Source of the DNA: Maylandia zebra
Taxonomy: Eukaryota; Chordata; Actinopteri; Cichliformes; Cichlidae
Length of the DNA stretch: 64,000 bases
NCBI RefSeq assembly: GCF_041146795.1
Contig: NC_135187.1
Span: 20,439,056-20,503,055 of the forward strand
Reading direction: 5' to 3'
The stretch's first letter is position 1, and each line of letters begins with the position of its first letter. The notes below the pieces were generated by a model that searched no databases, was not told the origin of the DNA, and saw nothing but the letters and a program-made list of their open reading frames with translations. Shown here one piece after another: positions 30,096 to 43,800 of the stretch. The translations under genes were made by a program, and so were the position numbers.

Positions 30096-30617
30096 GAAGG
30101 CAAAAACATGAAATCAAATTACATTGACAAGCACAGGGGTGACAGTGGGCCCCTGGGATAGCTGAAAGCTACAGTATTGATTTTTAGATTCTTGGTGTAA
30201 TTAGCTTTTGGGGGAAAATGATGAGAAATACCAAATAACAAATACTGTGCTGATTTACATGTCCGGCAACTACAGAGCAACATTCAATTAATATTCACTC
30301 TCAAACTCCTGTGGCTCTTGTTCTCGATAACTCCAGAATAAGATCAGTGTCTGTTTGCTGAAGAAGGATGTAAGAGGCAGTAGCTCCAAAGAGTTACAGA
30401 CTAGCTAGCTAAGCAGCGAGCTGAGAGACGCTTTGAGCTTCGTGGAGTTAAGGGAAACTGCACAGTTAGGTAATAATTTCCATTAGATACATAATAGAAA
30501 TATAATGATTATAGCTTAAACTGTAATAAAATTTGGGACTAAGTGGCTATAAATGTTGAGAATTTATTTTAAACTGTTCTGAATATCAATATTCTTTTTC
30601 ATAATGATGACATATAT

Positions 30618-31499
30618 ACTCACTGGCCACTTTATACAGGTACACTGCAGCAGCTCAGTGCATTTATGCATGAAGACAAGGTCTGCTGAGTTTCAAACAG
30701 AGCATCAGAATGGGGATGAACAGAAGTTTAAGTGACTTTGAATGTGGCATTGTTTGTTGGTGAACTGGTCTGACTCTTTTACAAACTGATGATTTGCTGG
30801 GATTTTCACATACAACCATCCTTGTTGATGTTCTCGGATGTTGGAGGAGAATTGCGACACCGCTTTGAACTTACATGAAGATAAAAGTAATTCAAATAAC
30901 CACCCGTTACCACCCATTATCTCTGAACTTTATGTTAAAGCTTGAAGCAGGTGGGTCAGCAGAAGACCACACTGGGTGCCACTCCTGTCACCTAAGAACA
31001 GGATACTGAAGCTACAATTCAAAGAGCTCACCATTATTGGACAACAGAAGATTAGACCAGCGTTGTCTGGTCTGATGAGTCTTTCTGGTGCGACATTCAG
31101 ATTAGAGGGTCAAAATTTTGTGTAATCAACATGAAAGCATTGCTCTATCCTGCCTTGAATCAATAGCTGAGGCTGGTGGTGGTGCTGTAACAGTGTGGGA
31201 GATTTACTTTTGGTTGCTGACCATGTCCATCCTTGTTATCCTGAAGTGTAACACACCATGTCACAAAGCTCAATCATCTCTAACTGGTTTCTTGAACATG
31301 ACATGAGTTCGCAAATAGTTGCCACAGTCACCAGATCTGAATACAACAGAGCACCTTAGGGATGCTGTCATTTCAATATGGACCAAAATCTCTGAGAAAT
31401 GTTTCAGCACCTCGTTGAATCTATACGACGAAGAATTAAAGCAGGGGCTCCAACCTGGCACTAGCAAGGTGTACCTAAAAAACTGTCAGGTGAGTGTAT
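30618..31499 (+). mobile_element. Decayed but near full-length Tc1/mariner-like transposon
   Basis: The left end reads 'actcactggccactttata' and the right end 'gtgtacctaaaaaactgtc' then 'aggtgagtgtata'. The outermost bases form an imperfect inverted repeat flanked by TA-containing DNA. Near the right end an open stretch reads SPDLNTTEHLRDAVISIWT. This is the transposase segment holding the last catalytic acid of the DD(34)E triad, with a damaged context. The frame is otherwise broken, so the copy is dead. It lies downstream of cspg5 on the other strand. Partial copies of the same family occur at 2381-3243, 18165-18600, 52080-52400 and 53398-55920. Confidence 0.75.
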
Positions 31500-32092
31500 A
31501 TGATACTTAAAAACACTGCTGTCAGAAGAGGTGTTTAGCGTAGATGAATAAAAATAACTATGGCGAATTACATTCTCATCAGTGTAAGTACAGAGTGGAA
31601 GTTGGAATTTGGGGGGTATTCAAACAGGAACATGTGTACTTCTTAATACATGGAAAGTACAGATAAAGGAGCATACTACATCAAAAATTAAAAAAACAAA
31701 AGAAAACTCAGAAATCCTGTTTCCCTCTGCCAGTCTGGTTAAAAAGCCTGCGTTAAATTTCTTCATATTGAACAAAACATGTTTCATTTGAACCTTTTAT
31801 TGCGGTTTCTATTCATTTGAGGGAGCTGTCCATGGTTCTGAATGGGCAATCACTATTGTGTGTGCAGACGGTGCAATCTGTGAGGAGCCTACTGTAGCAC
31901 AAAAGCAGGGTCAGCCGAGCATTCAGTTATTATTAGCGGGAGAGCAGCTGGGCAGTAGTTAGCTTCATCATAGGCAGACATGCAGAGAAAGAAAGAAAGA
32001 AAGAGAAGAAAAAGAAAGAGCTGGACAGAGAGATACAGTCTGGAGGAAAGCTCACAACAACACACGGGGACAAGCTGGGTAAATTAAAAAGA

Positions 32093-32098
32093 TTTATT
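32093..32098 (-). terminator. Candidate cspg5 polyadenylation signal
   Basis: AATAAA on the minus strand (TTTATT on the given strand), about 740 bases after the cspg5 stop. A 'tgtccccgtgtgttgttgtg' GU-rich stretch follows downstream on the minus strand. Other minus-strand AATAAA hexamers lie near 32,340. Confidence 0.45.
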
Positions 32099-32837
32099 CC
32101 AACAACCGTGAACTGCAATCCTCCATGTATACCAAAAAAAGTACAAAAGAATAGCAAGGTACATTAAAGCATTATAAATCACACTGAAAATCAAGACACA
32201 GCGTGTGTAATATATCTATTGTATATAGTATATCAACTCCGAGCAGTTACTTTGACCTCATGTAATCTAGACATATCCACTTATTAGCAAACATTAATAT
32301 TTCGCAAATACAGATCCACTTAATTTCCACGTACTTCTTTTTATTTTATTTTTTGTTGCAAATATTATGTTTTCAGACACTTTTCATTGATAACACCAAT
32401 GCATGCGGGCAGAGAGCGACAGTAAGGCGGGGCAAGCAGAGGTAAGGGGAAGGAGGGGCTGGGGAAATGTGAGAAAAGACAGCAAAGGATTTCATTGGCC
32501 AAAGACCAAGGCAGGGCATCAGCAGAAAGGAAAGTCAGTCAATAGTTGGTCCAAGCCAGAGGTTTTAGTCCAGCATAAGGGGCGGATATGAAAGGAAGGA
32601 GGAGGCGGCACCACTATGTGATCAGTGTTGGCATGGTAGCCTTGTAAACAAGACTATTGTGCTTTTCAAGTTGTATCTTTAATTCATGTTGTGCTTACTT
32701 TTTACATTAGGTCTCATCAGACTGCTAGAAATGCACAGTATGCACTTTGCATGGTGTAAACGATGTTAGCCTCGGCGCTATGTCGTTTGTGTGTGTGTGT
32801 GTGAGTGTGTGTGCACACTTTAACAGAAGGTGAAGCT

Positions 32838-35800
32838 TTATACCAGGTTGTTCTGGAGCATGTTTACCTCGGCTTTTTCCTCCGTGTTGTTAGGAGTGAG
32901 GCCGTGGTCGTGGACGGCGGAGGCCGGGCGGTTGTTCTCGTGCTTTGGGGAGTGAGAGTTGAGGATGTTCATAGACCCCTCCTCCTTGGGCTGCGGGGAC
33001 TTGGCTTGGTTCTCCTGCTTCTGCGGCTCATCCTGCAGAGAAAGTTGGTTACGCTTCACAGATGCTTCATATGCAGAGAAAACGAAATTTTAATGACGAG
33101 GTACAAAACTATTCTGGGAAATACAACAACACTTCCATGGTGCCAGTCTTACAACTTACAACTCAAAGCTTTATCCATCTCACATCTGCACCTACAGGCA
33201 CCTTAAAATCCCCAATTAACCTGACGCACATGTATTTGGACTGTGGGAGGACAATCCAGCATGCAAGGTGAGAACAAAAGCCTCTGGAAACTTCCAAACC
33301 AGACTTTTTCTTTGCTGTAAGAGAAAACCTTTACACCAGTGTGCAGCTAATATGCAAGACATGCACAGAGAGACTTACCAGAATGTAGTAAATGTGTTTT
33401 ATCTAACTTAAATCATCAAGTAATTAGTGGAACCTTAAAAATCTACAAGTTCTTTTTATTTTGGGGGGAATTTGGTGAAACATTTGAACAATTTTGGAAG
33501 ATTTGCTTTTAAAAAAGTTATGTCAAGTGGTTCCATACAACTCTTTTAGGTAGCTCCTAAGAAACTGTTTAAGTTTATCTGAGTCATTTGCTTGTGAAAT
33601 ACTTGTCTTATGTAGATACATTTTTTTGAGTGCACAGTATTTTGTTGAAAAATCACAAACACACTCAAGTACATTTTTTAAAAAACTATTTTGGTCAGTA
33701 AATCCAGCTAAACAGAATTCTTGTAAAATAATAATAGTGAGATTTCCTTTTTAAATTACTCTTTTTACTCTCTTAGCTGTGCAGATATGCATCTTTTACT
33801 GCTTGGGAATATAGATATGTGTACACTTTTTCCCCTGGCGAAGGTAAAGTTATGTTGAGGTCTAATAATCATCCTCAGGGGGGTCTATTTTGTGTAAGAT
33901 TGCACCTTTAATTACAGAACTGAACTTTTACTGTACTGTTGTTTGCAAGAGTGTGCAATCACTTGCTCAGGCAGTCATTTAACAGGGAAAAACTGCTTAG
34001 TGTGTGCTGGGGAAAGATCTAATATAGTGGCGCATCGCTGTGCATTACGATTTTGCAGAGACAACTTAATCTGAACTGGCAGAAATACACTGCCAGACTA
34101 GGAGAGACAGACATCGCAGAGTAACTGGCCTAACTGAACTTAAAGATGACATTTATAACTGGTTAAAACAAAAAACACACAAAAAACCCTTCCAGAAAAC
34201 CCTTCCCCTCTTGCTTGCTCAAGATAATCATTCTTGAAAGTCACGGAAAAACCACCACCACCACCACCTTCACATCCAGGCCTTTATCTAATCAGCTAAT
34301 CATACCGCAGCATAAAAAAAAAAAACCTGTTGGACCTATGACATTTAAAAGAAATTGCAATACAGGACATGTACCTGCAGGGGCTTTTTAACCCCCCGAC
34401 CCGACATTTAGAGGATCCGGAAGATACCGAAAAGTAGCTATAATCACTACACTGAAATGCCAGCACCGCTCTCAGAGCAGCAGCTTATTTTTAAAAAAAA
34501 AAATCCTAATTTGATCACTTCAGGTAGTTCAGCTAAGTGTCGCTAATGGACTGAGAATCAGAATTCATTTCTGCAGATCAAATGTGAAGTCAGTCCCAGA
34601 GACTTGTTTTTGTAAGATGCAAATCCATTGTGTTTCGTGTCCGTGTGTCAGGCTCGTAATTGTTCAAGCTATCCATTGATTGGCTTTTCACTAACATCTG
34701 AAGGTCAAAGTCACATCAGGCGGTAAGTAGGGCACAATCGATCAGTTTCACTGGCTACTGTTGTACGCAATTCGCCGAACGCCCTTTCACATCAAAACAG
34801 GTTCCGAAAATTTAAAGTCGTGCTGTTGCTGTTGATCTCCTACACCCCCTACGCCGTTTAAGTTATTCTCCTATTATATCCGTCTTTATTCACAAGAATC
34901 CACACTGAATTTTAAGTATGAATTTACTCATGCATCAGTAACCTTCTCTATTGCCTTAGTAACCCAGCAGGCGATTGATGGATGTAAACAGGGGAACAAA
35001 CACATCTTCCTGCAAACACAACACCCCCACAACACACACGCACACACACACACACACACACAAAAGAATTGTGGACAGAAATGAATGCATTACTGCATGC
35101 TACAGAATGCACAACCTGTGGAGGGGTACTGGGGAGAAAAGAGGAAACCTGCTGCAGGGGGACCCAAAATGGCTGTTTGAGCTGCATGAAGAGCAAGCAG
35201 CTGAGACAAAATGGTGGCTCAATTTCCTCAGCGAGCTTCTCAGGAAGCTGCAGAGGCGCAGGTAGGAGAGGCAGCAAATGTATGAACTCGCTGTTTCTCC
35301 ACACAGCGATGCCTACATATCTGAACAACTGGCTGCAGGACGCCTGGCAGGGTGTGATTAATCATTACAGCTACATGGAATTCAGCTGATACGAGATCAG
35401 GTGCGGGAAGAGGTCGTGGAAGTGACAGCTTGCAGCGTATAAAGTGCAAAAGATTTACAGTACTGTGCAAAAGTCTTGAGCCGCATCTCTTTTCTTGATA
35501 TTTTGCTGAGATAATGAGAAATAGATGTGGCGATTTATTAAAATGTGCAAGTATTCATGCATATAAGGCAAAAAAAGGAGTTTGTATAATTCTACCTTTA
35601 ATCCACCTTTATTGTTCAACACAGCCTGAACTCTTTTAGTCAAGCGTTCTTGTAATTTCTTTAACTAATCTTCAGAAATAGTTCTCTAGGTTTCTTGAAG
35701 GACATTCAAAGCTTTTCTTTGGAAGAGAGTTATTTAGGGAGGCCAATCCATGACTGATAGTTCTTCACCGTGTGTTTGTCTATTTCAGGCATTTACTGCA

Positions 35801-37753
35801 TTGGAAGTGTGGTCATTGTCATGGTAAAAAAAAAAAAATGAAGCTGTTGCCTATCTAATGCTTTCCAGATGGTTTTGCATGATGAATTCTGTGTTTGGAA
35901 TTTCATCAGTTTTGACAACAATTCCAACACCACTGGCTGAAATTAATATGCAACCCCTGACGGAGCCTCCACCATGATTTACAGATGGCTGTAGACATTG
36001 TTGTACCTCTCTCCTGACCTACTCTGTACATGCTGATGAAGGTTTGAACCCCCCAAAAAATGCAATTGATCCAACATGATGGGTTTTGTGACAGGCTGCT
36101 AGTAACAAAGTGCTCATACAGATACAATTTAAAACTGGTTCTTTGCTAATTGTCTATGTGTTGAATCAGGTGTCTTTTTTACACTTGAATGCCTCTGAAA
36201 ATGGTCTGATCCAAGGACTGGACTGAAAATGGGTGAAAACGCAGCCAAATGGAAAAACTCTGAATGACCCTCACAAAGCCTGAGGAACTATTGTTCAAGA
36301 AAACTTTAAAACACATGGGAATGTCTGGCTACTTGAAACAAAATATAAAGGAGTAATGGGTGGTTCGAGATTTTTGCACAATACTGTAAGTTTCTAGCAG
36401 TTTCACAGTTGGGGACTTTAAAGCAAAGCCAGGGAGGAAGACTAATGTAGGCAATGTGGGCATCTCCTTTGTGCTTACCTGGAGCTGATTATAAGAATTT
36501 CTGGGTTTATAGTCCCAGGTAAAGCTGGCTGTTGATGGCCTCTGAGGGGAATTGGTCAGGGTGAAAAACATTAAACACAGACATACGCTACATTTTCATC
36601 TATGTCTTGATATAACAGGACAACATTATGGTGTGTTTTGGTGTGCCTGCAAACTTCAGATGGCAGTTTAATAACAAGAACAGTGCAGCAGAAACATACA
36701 GTAGACTGAATCATCAAGCGAAGCTGGCAGGGAGACAACACAGGAGAGAACACAATGAGGTGGGAAGGGGGAAAAATATATAGAAAAATGAAATAAAACC
36801 TAAGAAAAAGGGGGGAAAGGGGCCAAACATGAGGAGAGCTGGGCATACCTGACAGATAATGTTGTCATAGTACGCCAGGTTGTGAGTATGAGCTTGGGGA
36901 GCGGGCGGAGGGGTGTCACACAGTTTCCTTACGTTTGGCTGTGAGCCGTCAGCTGTTGTGGAAACTGAGAGGCCGTCCGTCTGTGGCTCGCTGCTCTGTG
37001 GGCGGTACTTACTGCAGGATGGCAGAGAGAGAGATTTGTGTGGTAAATATTTGGAGTAATATGGTTGTTTTTTGCATTCATATCTTTAAGAGCTGCATTT
37101 TTTCTCCACTACGTATACCAGCTCGCACAAAACACATGTCACTTCTGTGAAAACCAAATAATTTAGCAGACTGACTATAGACTTCCTTTCACATGTGCTC
37201 TGCTTTGACTGCCATGTGCTTGTAATAAGGTTGTCACCTCGCTTTGCACCGACCAAACTGTGAGTCACAGCTCTCTTTTCAAAAATATTTTCTCACTTCC
37301 CGGTCAAACGCACACACCTGCGTTTGCGAAGGCGCTTGTTCTCGTTCTTGAGGTGGTGCAGCCTCTTGGCAAAGAATACGATGATCATAAAAAGCAGCAG
37401 GAGGACCACGGAGGACACGCCCACCACCACGCACAGCACCTGGAACTCGGTGACGGCCCAGTTGCAACGCGCACCTTTGTTCCACACGTAGTCCTGCACA
37501 TTGCACCTGGATTAAGAAGGAATATAAAGAGACCATATTAATTTATTATTATTAACTTTCTGTCTTTCTTTCTATCCTCAAAATAAAAAAGCCAGATGCC
37601 CAGGAAGGTGTGTGCCTGTGTGCCAGAATTATGCCTACAATGTGTAAGTGTAAACTTGTACTCAGAGCTATTGACATGCTGTCCTGAGGTCTTTCCAGCA
37701 AAGCAGGGATTTGGCCTGCAGCCTAGCCCCTTAATGAGATCAAAGGATCAGAA

Positions 37754-37829
<76 letters not shown>

Positions 37830-40800
37830 TTTTCCATATTCCTGATCTTTTTCTGTCAAACTACTTACAACTTTTTCACTGCTGTTTGAGCATATGTAAG
37901 TGTGTGTGTCCATATGCATGTGTGTGTGTGTGTGTGTGTGCATATTACTCAGCAGGTATGATAAGATAAGCAACAGTTTGCCTCCAGGCTTACAGAGAGG
38001 CTGCAGGAGAGGGCAGATGGTGCCATCAAGGCGTGAATGAATGGTTGTGCATTTGCATGAGCAGTGTGCGAGCGCGCGAGTTTGTGTGACCTCAGTGTAT
38101 TGTCATCTTTCTCGTACTTTCTATTTGTGCATGCTGTGTGTCTCTGTCAGCTGCCAGCAGCCTAACAACACACACACCCTCTTTTACGCCCTGCCTCCAA
38201 AACCCAAAACTGAGATTATCTCTTGGGGACCCTGCTGTGATCTTGACAAACCCTTGTGACACATCAGGCCAGCCTTCTGTTTCTGTGTTTGTGCGTGCGT
38301 GTGTGTGTCTGTGTTTCCAGTGTTCATGCTACATCTTTTCAATTGTGTGGGAGAACAAGCATATTGGAAATTATCCCAAGAAGACAAATTAAAAAGGGGA
38401 ATATTTTAGCACCCAACGACCCTCTCGGGCACCCCTGCTGCCTTGCACATAATGTGCACACACAAATGCCAGTTACTCACCAAAAAGTCACATCCTGCCT
38501 TTAAATTACTATGCATGATGGAAAAAGGAAGACTGTATGATCCTGTGTTTGCATAGCTCTCACCTGCAGAAGGCTCCCATTCCTGGCACTACGGTGCACA
38601 CCCCTTGATTGAAGCAGAAATTGGGTTTGACGTCACACTGAGATACACACACCCCGGGCCCAGACTGCACAAAGCCCAGCCTGCAGCCACCCTCCCCCAT
38701 GGCACCTCCTAAGCCTAGCCCCTCATCCTGGTCTTGCCCTGACATGGGAGGAGCTGGTAAGGGTGGCCTGCTGTCCACGTTAGGCTTGACCTTGTCGGGA
38801 ACAGCAGGAGAACCAGCCAGGAGCGGATTCTCATCCTCCATTTCTGCTGGAGGTGACGGGGAGGGTTCGGGTTCTGGGGTTGTATCGACTGCCGAGGGGT
38901 CGTCATCATCGGGGGATAGATAGTCGTAAAAATCAGAAAGGGTCCATGATGTAGGGTCGCCTGCCTTCTGCTTTTGGGGCTTGGGGGCTTTCGCCCATCC
39001 CAGAGCAGCATCGGAGGGCACGACGTCGGGGGCAGGACTGTGAAACTCCACGGTGATGACGTCATCGGATAAGGGGTTCCCGGGCTGATCTGGACCCCCA
39101 CCTCCTGCGGTTAGCTCCTCCGCCACAGGTGGGTCCTCCTCTACAAAATCCAAGTGGACACGTTTATGTGAGTGGTGGTGTTTGGCGGAGCTGAGTGGGA
39201 GTTTGGCACCAAACACAAGGCCTGCTCCAATCAGATGGTCTCTCTCTGCTGAGTCATCACTTAGCACCATCCTGGTGTTCAAGGCCTCCTTGTTGACAGA
39301 TGAATGGTTGTGATGATGGTGGTGTTTGCCAATTGAATGCCTCCCTGTCAATCACACACAACAAGGGTTAAGAGCTCAACTTTTGCCTTTTAACTCTGGA
39401 AACTGTGAAGCATGCAGTTCATGCTTTCCATTAAAATCTGTAGCCTCTAGACCCAAGCCATCGCAGCAGCCAAAGAAGACATTAAACAGCTGCTTTAAAA
39501 GCCTTTTATTGGGTGAACCTACTTTGATGTGTGAAACTGAGGAACCCTGACATATTTACAAATCATAACACCAAAGAATAACAGAAAACTGAATTGTTTT
39601 GGCTTTTATTTGCTGTGGTCTTACTCTTCACAAAAAGTACACACAAAGGTTTTTATAGATAGATTTAACCAGTCCGAAGGTGCTGAGTCTAGTTTTGTAT
39701 GATAAAGACTGAGGCCCAAGGATAAAGTGTGAATGGCTTTGGTAGATCCACTGCAGTCTCCACCACAGCCTTGTGCAGAGGTGCTTTAGAGTTGTATTAG
39801 CCTGGTTTTCTAAGAGAATTCACCATCTCCCTGACTATTAACTCCTCTGAGCTTTAAAATATTATTCAATTATAAACCAAAAAATACAAAATCTATTCAG
39901 TGTGAGTGAAAGTGTTACTAAAAACTTGGCTCCACTTTCCCTTTGAAAAGCCAACTGATTACTTGTCAAAGAAATGTCAACAAGAGCTGAAGACTGCATG
40001 ATGTAGGATTAGCGCCTGAGTCATGTGCTCTAGTGACCGAGACCGGGTGAGGATTAGATTAGGGGTTAGAGTTGTAGGTTAGAAGCCGCCTGGCTGGAAA
40101 CTTCTCTTGCTTTTAGCAGTCTACAGAGAAAGACGCACACTCATAGGCAGAAAGGCGAAGATATCACCAGAAAAGTCTTAAAATCTTCCAGCAGGCAGCA
40201 GACTGCTAATTGGCCCCTCACTGCATGCTCATTCTCGGCAGCCACACATAATTAAAACCCACAGAACTCTCTTTTAAATTCAAGCGGAGACACGTATTTC
40301 CAAAAGAATTTGGTAACACTGCAAAAAAAATGCACTTGATATCTTGACAAATTTCCACTTGGTGAAATGGTGCAGCTATAAAACGCAGAGTCTCTGTGAT
40401 TTAAGCCAGCGTGAGCATTATATCACCTCAGTAAATCTGGCAAATAGTTTAAGCAAGATAAGGAAATAACAGGATACTATCAAAGGCAGTTTCAGCCTCC
40501 TACTTTTGGGCATCTAGGAATAATAAGTGGGTAAAAAGGAAGGTAGGTGTAGTAATAGCTCAGAGGTTAGGAAAGCAGGCTTTTAGTTTGAAGATTAGAG
40601 GCCAGCTGCTGGGATCTCCTCCTGCCTGTGAGATTCAGTTTGGGGTTGGGGGTTTTTTGTACATGATGTCTGACTAGACTAAGGTTATTACACAAAAACT
40701 TAATTTAGACATTACAAGATTAATTTGTTTTATTCCATAAAAGTTGGAGTGATTTTTAGAGTGCAGTATGACTGTGTGTGGAGTCCACTTCAGAGCTGTC

Positions 40801-43800
40801 TTTCTAAAACACAGTGAAACTATAGGGTGGGCACTGGATGTGTGGAAGGTGGGTTGCAGGCTACCCAGTACTACTTCTTCTTTCTAAGTGATTCCCTGGC
40901 TCCTGCTAAGAAATTAGAAACAGCACGGTGCTATTTTTCCATTGGCTGAAAAAATTTCACTTTTTGATTGGGTGAGGAGCACACATGCCTGAGTGAGCTC
41001 AGCTACTCCCTGTCTGGCATATGATGCTGTGTTCATACATTTAGATTTTCTTTCTTGCCAGGACTCAAATGATACCCCTCCCACACTGAAGACACTCGGG
41101 CCAAATTTTAAGGATATCTGTTTAAACTGAAACATTTTTAAAGCATTATTTATACTAAATTGTAACGTTGTCAGCTTGGCATTCATTTGGGCACAGGGAG
41201 AGAAATCAAGCCTGACATCTAAACGCAAAAATTCCCCAAATGTGAAATTCACAAATTAGCACATAACAAGGAGGCGCTGCTGATTGCTGCTGGAAACACA
41301 CCTGACCAAGAACTGTTTGAGCACTTAAAAAAAACACAACATATCGTTTTTACACATATGTTTTACTGCAATTAAACAAACGAGATACCGTAATTTGTTC
41401 CCAGAGTTCATAAATGTGTATTTTTTCTGCAGCTGAACAATAACAGGTGAGCTGATGTTTATCATTTTTGTTCTGAGTTAAACTAAAAGCTTTAGCTTTT
41501 AAGTTTTAAACAGACATAAAAGAGCACTAAACGAATCCTGAAGCATATCAGAGGATTGTGCAACAGCATTAATGATGTAGAAATATAACTTTTACAGAAT
41601 TTAAAAAAAACACTTTTCTGGATGTAAAGCAAAAAAACTTTTTAAGTGGTTTTCCTGAGATTTTACTGGTGATCCTGTATATAAAGTTTATATGTGTTGG
41701 ACACAACTAAAGTTAATGTAGATGGTGGTTCAAAGTATTTCTTTCATTAAAGAAAGAAAGAAAGAACTGGCTGCAGTGTTCCCACAGTTCACTACATTTC
41801 AAGAAGCCACTTCTTCACACTTTTCCACTGGCTCGTACATCTGCAAATGGCCAAACATGGCTGGGCTGGACAGCTTCTCTCCCACCAGCACCCTGAGATC
41901 AACGTGTCCAATGAGATCCCTGCTTTCAGTGTCTGGCACTTCATTCGGGACTAATACAAAAACCATCTGAACGTGCCTCGAGTCACGGAGACTAGCGGTG
42001 GCTGAGGAACCATGAGATTCACCTCACACACACATACACACACACACAGTGCAGTTGCCATGGTGAGATGTAAAGAGGTGCCAGGTTGAAAGGAGGAATG
42101 GAGCGAGGGAGTTGCAGTGGAAACAGAGAATCTAGTGTTGGTGCTCTCTCTTGTTTTTCGATCAATCAGCCAGGCAGTCACTCTGCGTTTTATGCCAGCT
42201 CCATCTCTGGGAAAACTCAGGTGGCAAGGATTGCAATGCCTCACACTTTGGAGGAGAGACAGGCTCCACCGGCTAAATCTGATTACAATGAATTCTGCTT
42301 TCATTTAAAGGTTCAGTCTGCCGATTTGTTCTCTGTTGAGATGCGGATGCTGCGTATCCTGTTAGCAGCTGGCAGTCTTCGTGGAGATTACAAGAGCAAA
42401 GGGGCACAGGAAGAGATTACAAGGGCAAGATGATCAAATTGAATGCACGAGCCCCAGCTTGCTTAGCAGTCTTAGAAACAGTGCGATTTGTGCCTTTAGC
42501 TGCCACTCGGCTCTTAACCTCTGGCATCACACGGAGCATGTCACCATGGTAACAAGTTTTACCTGAGGTCACTGTGATTGGTTGGAGTGCAGACTCCCAG
42601 CGGCCTTACCATCAGGGCACAGTGGGAAGGAACCCTGCACACAAGTACATTGTAACCACCTTTGACCACCAATATAAACCTAAAAGATGCTGACTACAGC
42701 TATTATTTTCACAGTCAGCAGTCAGGTAAAGGTGCCTACTGAGCAAAACTGCAACATCCAAATGTAAGAATGTATTAATACTTGAGCCTTATTGATTTAT
42801 TTTACAATCAAACATTCATTTATGATGAAAACCTGCAGCCTCCGCCCATTGATCCGTGGGCATTCAAGATTTTTTTCCTCCTCCCCATCTCTGCGAAGGA
42901 AAGAAAATCAAGGAGATGCTGATGATCTGATGTATTCTGACATATTATGAGCTTTCTGGGGCTACGGGGCAGATGGACCTCACATTATGTACTGGATACA
43001 CAGAAGCACACACATACTCACATGGAGGAACGCTGGGGTTCTGGATTCAGTCCACATTGTTTTACCGGCATGGCCAACAAGAGAAATCTATTCCCGCAGG
43101 AATGTTTGTGTGTGTGTGGATTGACTAGCTTTGAGCTCAAAATGATTAGCCAATTAATCAATCAGCTGACTGCAAGAATAATCTCCAGTTTATATTTGAT
43201 AATTTATTAAAATCAAGTAAAAGTGACAGATTTTTTTGGGGTGTGACTTTGTATCTTATGATGGTAACTCACCACCACATCACCGTTAGACAAAAATACC
43301 TTGACTAAAGGCAGCACTGAACTTGTGAACATTTTATAGACTAAATAAATAAAAACCAATGAAGTCAAATTACCCAGTCATGAAAAAAAAACGTATATTA
43401 TAAAGACATTAGTCTGCTGAAGCAAACCTCTCTGCGTGAGTAAAAGAACGTATTAAATTTGAGCTGAAAATGACGTTATGACAGCAGGTGCTGCATGTTA
43501 AGGGACTCTGCAGGAATACTAAAGCAGTAGTGAATCACTTTACTTGTTTCTTCGTTTTATGTGATGAGCAGGTTACTGTTTAGTGAAAAGCAAAATATCT
43601 AAAAGATTTGCATCTCCCCAGGCAGCCAGTGAAATAAGAATCCCCTGTAGGCCCCTGCTACTCTTAATTAAACAAATATCCCCTGGCAAGTGGTCTGCGG
43701 GCTTTAAACATGGGGGACAGGATGCCAGGCATATATTTACCGGTCAGTAGATTAGATTAGATTAGATTAGATAGAACTTTATTAATCCCTCGGGTGGGTT

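Noticed and set aside
34948..35328. 126-codon minus-strand frame in cspg5 intron 4
   Set aside because: It contains a VCVCVCV run from a CA microsatellite and does not join to cspg5 phases or resemble its protein.
36361..36386. Possible tRNA T-arm motif 'ggttcgagattt'
   Set aside because: It is part of the terminal inverted repeat of a Tc1-like element; no cloverleaf could be built around it.
42086..42433. Overlapping open frames on both strands in cspg5 intron 1
   Set aside because: They are short, mutually overlapping and without family features or codon-level support.
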